NCBI GenBank assembly: GCA_002803225.1
Contig: NXFV01001133.1
Coordinates: 20,634-84,633, forward strand
DNA: 64,000 nt
Origin: Gamarada debralockiae
Taxonomy: Eukaryota; Ascomycota; Leotiomycetes; Helotiales; Hyphodiscaceae
Reading direction: 5' to 3'
Shown here piece by piece: positions 61,718 through 64,000 of this stretch. Position numbers and translations under genes: made by a program. Positions within the stretch are counted from its first letter, which is position 1; the number at the start of each line of letters is the position of its first letter. The notes below the pieces were generated by a model, which had not been told where the DNA came from, ran no database searches, and saw only the letters and a list, made by a program, of their open reading frames with translations.

Positions 61718-63889
61718 ATGGCAACGCAACACCAGCCGAGACTTCCACCCTCCCGTATGTGTGAGGTAATCACAATCTCCAGTGACGAGTCCGAAAGTGA
61801 GAGTGAACCAGATCTTGATGTTGCACGGCCATCCTTGATGAAGAAAGATGTCAATCATGAGCAGCACGAGGGCATCAGGAGACCCAAACTTTCAGCTAGA
61901 GAAACTCCACTTCGCCCATCACTGGGAGCTGCTTCATTGGCGTCTAGCGCTAGCTCGTCCTCGACGATGTCTAGCATTTTCGACACCGATTCAAACGGAT
62001 CGGGAACACCGCTCACACCCCCGCTGCCGGAGATACCCACCTCGAACAGTTCTAAAGTCCTGAGAGTCAAGAATCATGGTAGTTCTCGCATGCTGTCGTT
62101 CAAGAAGTGTTCAAAAGAACTTGGTCAATCTTCCATCACGAGCCATTCTTTGGCAACTCCGTTGCCGACGAAATCACCTCGGCGCCCTTCAACTCCAGAT
62201 GAACCAATGGAGGGTGTGGAGTATACTACTGTTACAGACCAGGATGAACTTACATTCAATCTGGGTGCCCTGAGCTTGAACGACTCGCCAACCGCTCAAA
62301 AACTATATAGGCGGAAGAGGGTTGAGCAAGTTCTGGAAAAGGCAGGCTATATTATTGATGGAAATTTTGAGGCTCCAATTCCAACTGGCAAACCTGGCCT
62401 GAATGCGACAATAGCTTCTCGAAATGATAGAACAGTGGGCAGAATGGCAGATGACGTTCCTTCATTGCCTCTGGTCGTCGGTAGCACGCCTCGACATACT
62501 ATCGACCACGACAGAACCACCTTGAACAACCACAGTAAGGACAATTCCACAACAATACCGTCAATTATCCTATTGGAAAGTGAAGGAATAGTTGGAGGCA
62601 ATTCCAAGTTGTCTGTTAAAGATCTATCGACTTCCAATGGAGGGCACGGAGTCCAGGCTACACGATCACAACCCAAAACAACCCACAAACGTTCAAGATC
62701 GGCACCAAAACTCCTGGATACTACCATCACAACCAGACCACATTCTGGGGTTGCTGAAGCCGGTGCAAGCAGTGGACCAGCAGACGAAGGATCTGGCTCT
62801 CTTTCAGTCCCAATTCCGGCGTCCACCCCTAAGTCGGGGAGAAGGACCCCCAGCCGAATATCCAATTTATCTTCCGCACCTCGCAAAACTAGAAGTCGAT
62901 CAACTGGATCCATTTCAGAGGCACAGACGTTATCTCCACCTACTGGCACGTCTGGCCGGCTAAGTGATGAGCGAGACCCAGCGATTTCTAGACCAGAATT
63001 AGTGCATGCTTCCAGCACCGAGATTGACCTCAATTCCATTGCAGATCCTCAAGCAACAACATGTTCAGAGACAGACCCGACGAAACGCTCTCCCATTTTT
63101 AAGAGATATAAAGAAGAGAAATCAGAAAATGATGTTAAAAATGAAGTTCTCCGCGTCCTGCGACGTCGAAATGCAGAGAAACAGTCAAATGCACCTTCTA
63201 ATACGGAAGATGGTTTCATCTATGCCTTCAAATGTCCTTTATTTCCACCAGGATACGTCAAGATTGGGAAAACCATTCTACGGCCAGAGGACCGTCGGAC
63301 AAAATGGGAAAAGCAATGTAATATTACCTGCACTCAAATTTCGGATCCTATTGATAAGAGATTCCGGCATTACGGAATAGTAGAGGCTATTGTACATGCA
63401 GAGTTATGGAACAAGCGAAGGACATACACTTGCTGGTGTGGGAAAGGGCACCAGCTTGAGGCTGAGCTTGGAAAGAAGGAACGTAAGGGGCATCAAGAGT
63501 GGTTTGAGATAGGGGAGCAAGAGGCTTTAGAAGTGATCGAAAAGTGGCGCAAGTGGGTCATTCAAATGCAACCTTACAAGAATGATGGGTCACTTCGGGC
63601 CTGCTGGATATGGAAGTACGACCAGGCTAAGAATGCGAAGGAGATTGATTGGGCTGTCTGGCAAGAGTTCAGTTGGCATGAAACCTGCAAATGTTGCTTG
63701 TATTGTGTCAATACATGGCTGGCGGCTATTTGGCCAGCCAGGGGGGTGGTTGTATTATCTCCTGAGTTGTTGGCCTTCGGACTAGCCGTAGTACTCTCAT
63801 TCTACATTTCTGGCGCTAGTATATCAAGTTGTGTTATATTCTTAGCAATACTGCTTTTGTACATATTCTTTTGGTTTAATTATAGCTGA
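61718..63889 (+). CDS. T5orf172 (GIY-YIG-like) protein with membrane tail
   Basis: One uninterrupted exon of 723 aa. The first about 480 residues are Ser/Pro/Thr-rich and disordered, with an acidic start (ITISSDESESESEPD) that resembles a SUMO-interaction type motif. At about 498-610 is a T5orf172 domain: GFIYAFKCPLFPPGYVKIGK, RTKWEKQCNITCTQISDP, IVEAIVHAELWNKRRTYTC, then CGKGHQ and KGHQEWFEIGEQEALEVIEK. This domain belongs to the GIY-YIG nuclease superfamily; the tyrosine/glycine core is here IYAF...YVKIG. The C-terminus (about 677-720) is strongly hydrophobic (FGLAVVLSFYISGASISSCV and a further helix), predicting two membrane segments. Fungal genomes hold many such proteins of unknown role. 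The ATG at 61718 follows a short leader. Confidence 0.85.
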   Translation: MATQHQPRLPPSRMCEVITISSDESESESEPDLDVARPSLMKKDVNHEQHEGIRRPKLSARETPLRPSLGAASLASSASSSSTMSSIFDTDSNGSGTPLTPPLPEIPTSNSSKVLRVKNHGSSRMLSFKKCSKELGQSSITSHSLATPLPTKSPRRPSTPDEPMEGVEYTTVTDQDELTFNLGALSLNDSPTAQKLYRRKRVEQVLEKAGYIIDGNFEAPIPTGKPGLNATIASRNDRTVGRMADDVPSLPLVVGSTPRHTIDHDRTTLNNHSKDNSTTIPSIILLESEGIVGGNSKLSVKDLSTSNGGHGVQATRSQPKTTHKRSRSAPKLLDTTITTRPHSGVAEAGASSGPADEGSGSLSVPIPASTPKSGRRTPSRISNLSSAPRKTRSRSTGSISEAQTLSPPTGTSGRLSDERDPAISRPELVHASSTEIDLNSIADPQATTCSETDPTKRSPIFKRYKEEKSENDVKNEVLRVLRRRNAEKQSNAPSNTEDGFIYAFKCPLFPPGYVKIGKTILRPEDRRTKWEKQCNITCTQISDPIDKRFRHYGIVEAIVHAELWNKRRTYTCWCGKGHQLEAELGKKERKGHQEWFEIGEQEALEVIEKWRKWVIQMQPYKNDGSLRACWIWKYDQAKNAKEIDWAVWQEFSWHETCKCCLYCVNTWLAAIWPARGVVVLSPELLAFGLAVVLSFYISGASISSCVIFLAILLLYIFFWFNYS

Positions 63890-63981
63890 AGGTAGAGGAG
63901 AAATAGAAAGTAGATAGGAGAGAAGAGAAAAATAAGTGAATAGGATGTGAAGGTGAGAGGGAGACGGCAATTTTTATAATA

Positions 63982-64000
63982 TTTTTTTTTTTTTTTTTTT
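63982..64000. repeat. Terminal poly-T run
   Basis: Nineteen consecutive T at the window edge. It could be genomic low-complexity sequence or a sequencing/assembly edge. Confidence 0.9.

Noticed and set aside
62347..63039. 230-codon minus-strand frame inside the T5orf172 gene
   Set aside because: It is antisense to a long disordered Ser/Pro-rich coding region, where such shadow frames are common. No independent evidence.
63982..64000. Poly-T tail as evidence of a retroposed gene or telomere
   Set aside because: There is no telomeric repeat and no target duplication. It is only a homopolymer at the window edge.

Overview
This window is a nuclear contig segment from a filamentous ascomycete. 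Leotiomycetes is the likeliest class; that placement is inferred from the gene families and intron style, not proven. Genes carry short GT-AG introns (about 42-230 nt) that often have CTAAY branch sites. The families are fungal: HET-domain NLR, DUF6594, DUF1996, X325/BIM1-like proteins, a Myb-SANT/zinc-finger regulator and a pepsin-type protease with a Ser/Thr-rich linker. Compact genic blocks alternate with A+T-rich, gene-poor stretches whose transition mutations and TGG-to-TAG changes look like repeat-induced point mutation (RIP).

Region by region. 0.9-2.5 kb holds decayed genes: a membrane protein with an in-frame stop and the first exon of a GH16-like enzyme. 3.4-9.5 kb is a metal-handling neighbourhood with an intact ferroportin (SLC40) gene and two divergent BIM1/X325-like GPI-anchored, copper-type proteins. 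12.8-17.0 kb is core housekeeping: p47/Shp1, Mim1/Tom13 and Oxa1. 20.3-26.8 kb has a secreted DUF1996 protein, a small two-exon protein and a Myb plus zinc-finger regulator. 27.16-28.50 kb is one complete RIP-damaged Tc1/mariner element bounded by 38-bp inverted repeats and TA duplications. 32.8-38.3 kb has a retropepsin-like protein with a Gln/Pro-rich tail, a DUF6594 membrane protein and a broken GMC oxidoreductase. 41.2-47.7 kb has a secreted aspartic protease with an RNase T2-type C-terminal domain, a divergent CENP-C-like cupin protein and the PP1 inhibitor Glc8. 48.7-50.4 kb is a frameshifted membrane-protein gene.

52-64 kb is a dynamic tail. It holds four small inverted-repeat elements (a fifth lies at 43.8 kb), a secreted Cys-rich orphan, an intact HET-NB-ARC-TPR receptor with nearly identical tandem TPR units, and a T5orf172 (GIY-YIG-like) protein with a membrane tail. 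The window ends in a 19-base poly-T run.

Functional links: Oxa1 and Mim1 both insert mitochondrial membrane proteins (inner and outer membrane respectively), and p47/Shp1 and Glc8 both regulate PP1/Cdc48 biology. Ferroportin and the BIM1-like pair together suggest metal homeostasis. The NLR and its transposon-rich surroundings fit a rapidly evolving non-self recognition locus. No tRNA, rRNA or CRISPR array was seen. All exon coordinates were built by hand from frame continuity and splice consensus.
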